A stretch of 54,415 bases of DNA from Planctomycetia bacterium. Its GTDB lineage: Bacteria; Planctomycetota; Planctomycetia; Pirellulales; Thermoguttaceae. The position numbers and the translations under genes are program-made. The DNA is taken from NCBI GenBank assembly GCA_030527185.1, contig JAUNBF010000021.1, positions 1 through 54,415 on the forward strand, given 5' to 3'. Under the pieces are notes generated by a model. That model was given only the letters and a program-made list of their open reading frames with translations. It made no database searches and was not told the DNA's origin. Positions 53,640 through 54,415 of this stretch are shown here, piece by piece (positions within the stretch are counted from its first letter, which is position 1; each line of letters starts with the position of its first letter).

Positions 53640-54415
53640 TCTCTTTTTTTGCTCGGAAAACCGGAAATTTCAAGGAACACTGGTATATTTATCTCGGCGA
53701 CAATCCCAATTTTCAGTATCCGCCGAGAAAAAAGCAGGAATGGAAATATCTGCGTCTTCTACGGAAAGTTTTTTACGCTGTCAACGACTCAACCGATTTA
53801 TACTCCTTCCATTTTGAATTTCAGGGAAACGAAAAGAAAGCCCCTACCTTTGGGAGGGGTACGCCCGATAGGGCGGGGGGTGGGTTGGTGAAATGGCGGA
53901 ACGATGTTCTATTGGGCAAATTACGATAGCCCCCCCATTCCTGTCCCACCCCGTCGTCAAGGAAAAACGGTGTCTTCCTCCCGCCTACGGCTGCCACCCC
54001 TTCCCAAGGGAGGAGCTTTCGGGCGGAATACCGGAAATTTCAAGGAACACTGGTATATCCAAAAAACTCTCCTAAATTCTTTCTAAAAAATAAGTTTTCT
54101 CGCACTTCCTTTTTTTTGTCCGCAGATTACGCAGAAGACGCAGATGATTTTACTTTTACCTCTATCTTCTGCGGAAAGTTTCCTACACTGTCAAATTCTC
54201 AACCGATTTATTTATCTCGACGACAATCCCGTTTGAAATATCCGCCGAGGAAAAAGTGGGAATGGAAATATCTGCGTCTTCTGCGTCATCTGCGGACAAA
54301 TATTAACGTTGGAAGTCGTTGAAATTGTTGGATTTATCCTAAAGACTCTCCTAAATTCTTTCTAAAAAATTCGTTTTCCCGCACTTCCTTTTTTTGTCCG
54401 CAGATTACGCAGAAG
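53640..54415 (+). repeat. nested array of MITE-like element fragments
   Basis: A gene-free 776 bases to the window end. A 29-base word starting ACCGGAAATTTCAAGG occurs at 53660-53688 and 54030-54058. The CTCGGCG/CGCCGAG hairpin is at about 53693-53727. TCTGCGTCTTCT words occur at about 53749 and 54271, with inverses at about 54120-54145 and near 54398. A different block at about 53838-54020 (TTTGGGAGGGGTACGCC, CGATAGGGCGGGG and their near-inverse) separates two parts, so one element seems inserted into another. The array runs off the window. Confidence 0.75.

Noticed and set aside
53838..54020. Possible coding frames in the repeat array (ADYAD-like and GRGTP-like peptides)
   Set aside because: These peptides are translations of repeats, differ in frame between copies, and lack start signals.

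Overview
The window looks like a chromosomal segment of a planctomycete (phylum Planctomycetota). Supporting signs are a prepilin-like DUF1559 gene followed by a small TTR-like lipoprotein gene, a PEP-CTERM protein, a XylR/AraC-type regulator, GTG and TTG starts, and intergenic repeats rich in the word TCTGCG. Base composition looks moderate, near half G+C. The iorA-iorB-ilvE set and the glycosidase suggest an anaerobic or facultative carbohydrate- and amino-acid-using lifestyle, possibly gut- or sediment-associated; that is inference. I saw no tRNA, rRNA, CRISPR array, transposase or prophage.

Region by region. 1-6.6 kb: dapB, an asparagine-synthetase-like protein without the usual nucleophile, a PQQ-type beta-propeller with a highly acidic tail, a small PsbP/DcrB-like protein and a TPR protein. 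6.7-8.0 kb: a XylR-like regulator behind a long hairpin. 8.2-15.3 kb: a complete phosphate module, pstS-pstC-pstA-pstB-phoU-phoB-phoR, with a tail-to-tail overlap onto a secreted beta-helix protein. 17.8-25.3 kb: housekeeping genes (nadC with an insert, mnmA, tadA, rsmE, yidC with a PDZ-like insertion, a metallophosphoesterase). 25.8-26.8 kb: a solitary secreted protein resembling a filamentous-haemagglutinin N-terminal domain, between repeats. 27.1-33.5 kb: tsaB, transketolase, an FGGY sugar kinase, a small VOC-like protein and folC. 33.6-36.8 kb: a PEP-CTERM gene whose start is disrupted by an 11-G tract, then the DUF1559 and lipoprotein genes. 37.2-40.5 kb: iorA-iorB-ilvE on the minus strand. 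40.9-43.9 kb: a lipoprotein with a clear terminator, then a secreted agarase-like glycosidase with its own promoter. 44.1-47.5 kb: rplY, pth, rpsF, ssb, rplI, ending in a strong terminator. 48-53.5 kb: a large DUF11-type lipoprotein, csrA, and a minus-strand operon (unknown membrane protein, thiS, thiG, thioredoxin-like). The right end is an array of repeats.

Two things stand out. First, the PEP-CTERM gene has a perfect sigma70 promoter, a good ribosome-binding site and an ATG, but the frame closes just after a G11 run; one extra G restores a full-length protein with a signal peptide. This is the layout of a phase-variable surface protein, or else a homopolymer sequencing error. Second, at least five intergenic regions hold copies of a MITE-like element of about 380 bp with TA-ended imperfect inverted repeats and internal hairpins. 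One copy begins exactly on the stop codon of the DUF11 lipoprotein gene. Smaller hairpin elements and AT-rich words are also shared between unlinked intergenic regions, and one has entered the 3' end of mnmA.
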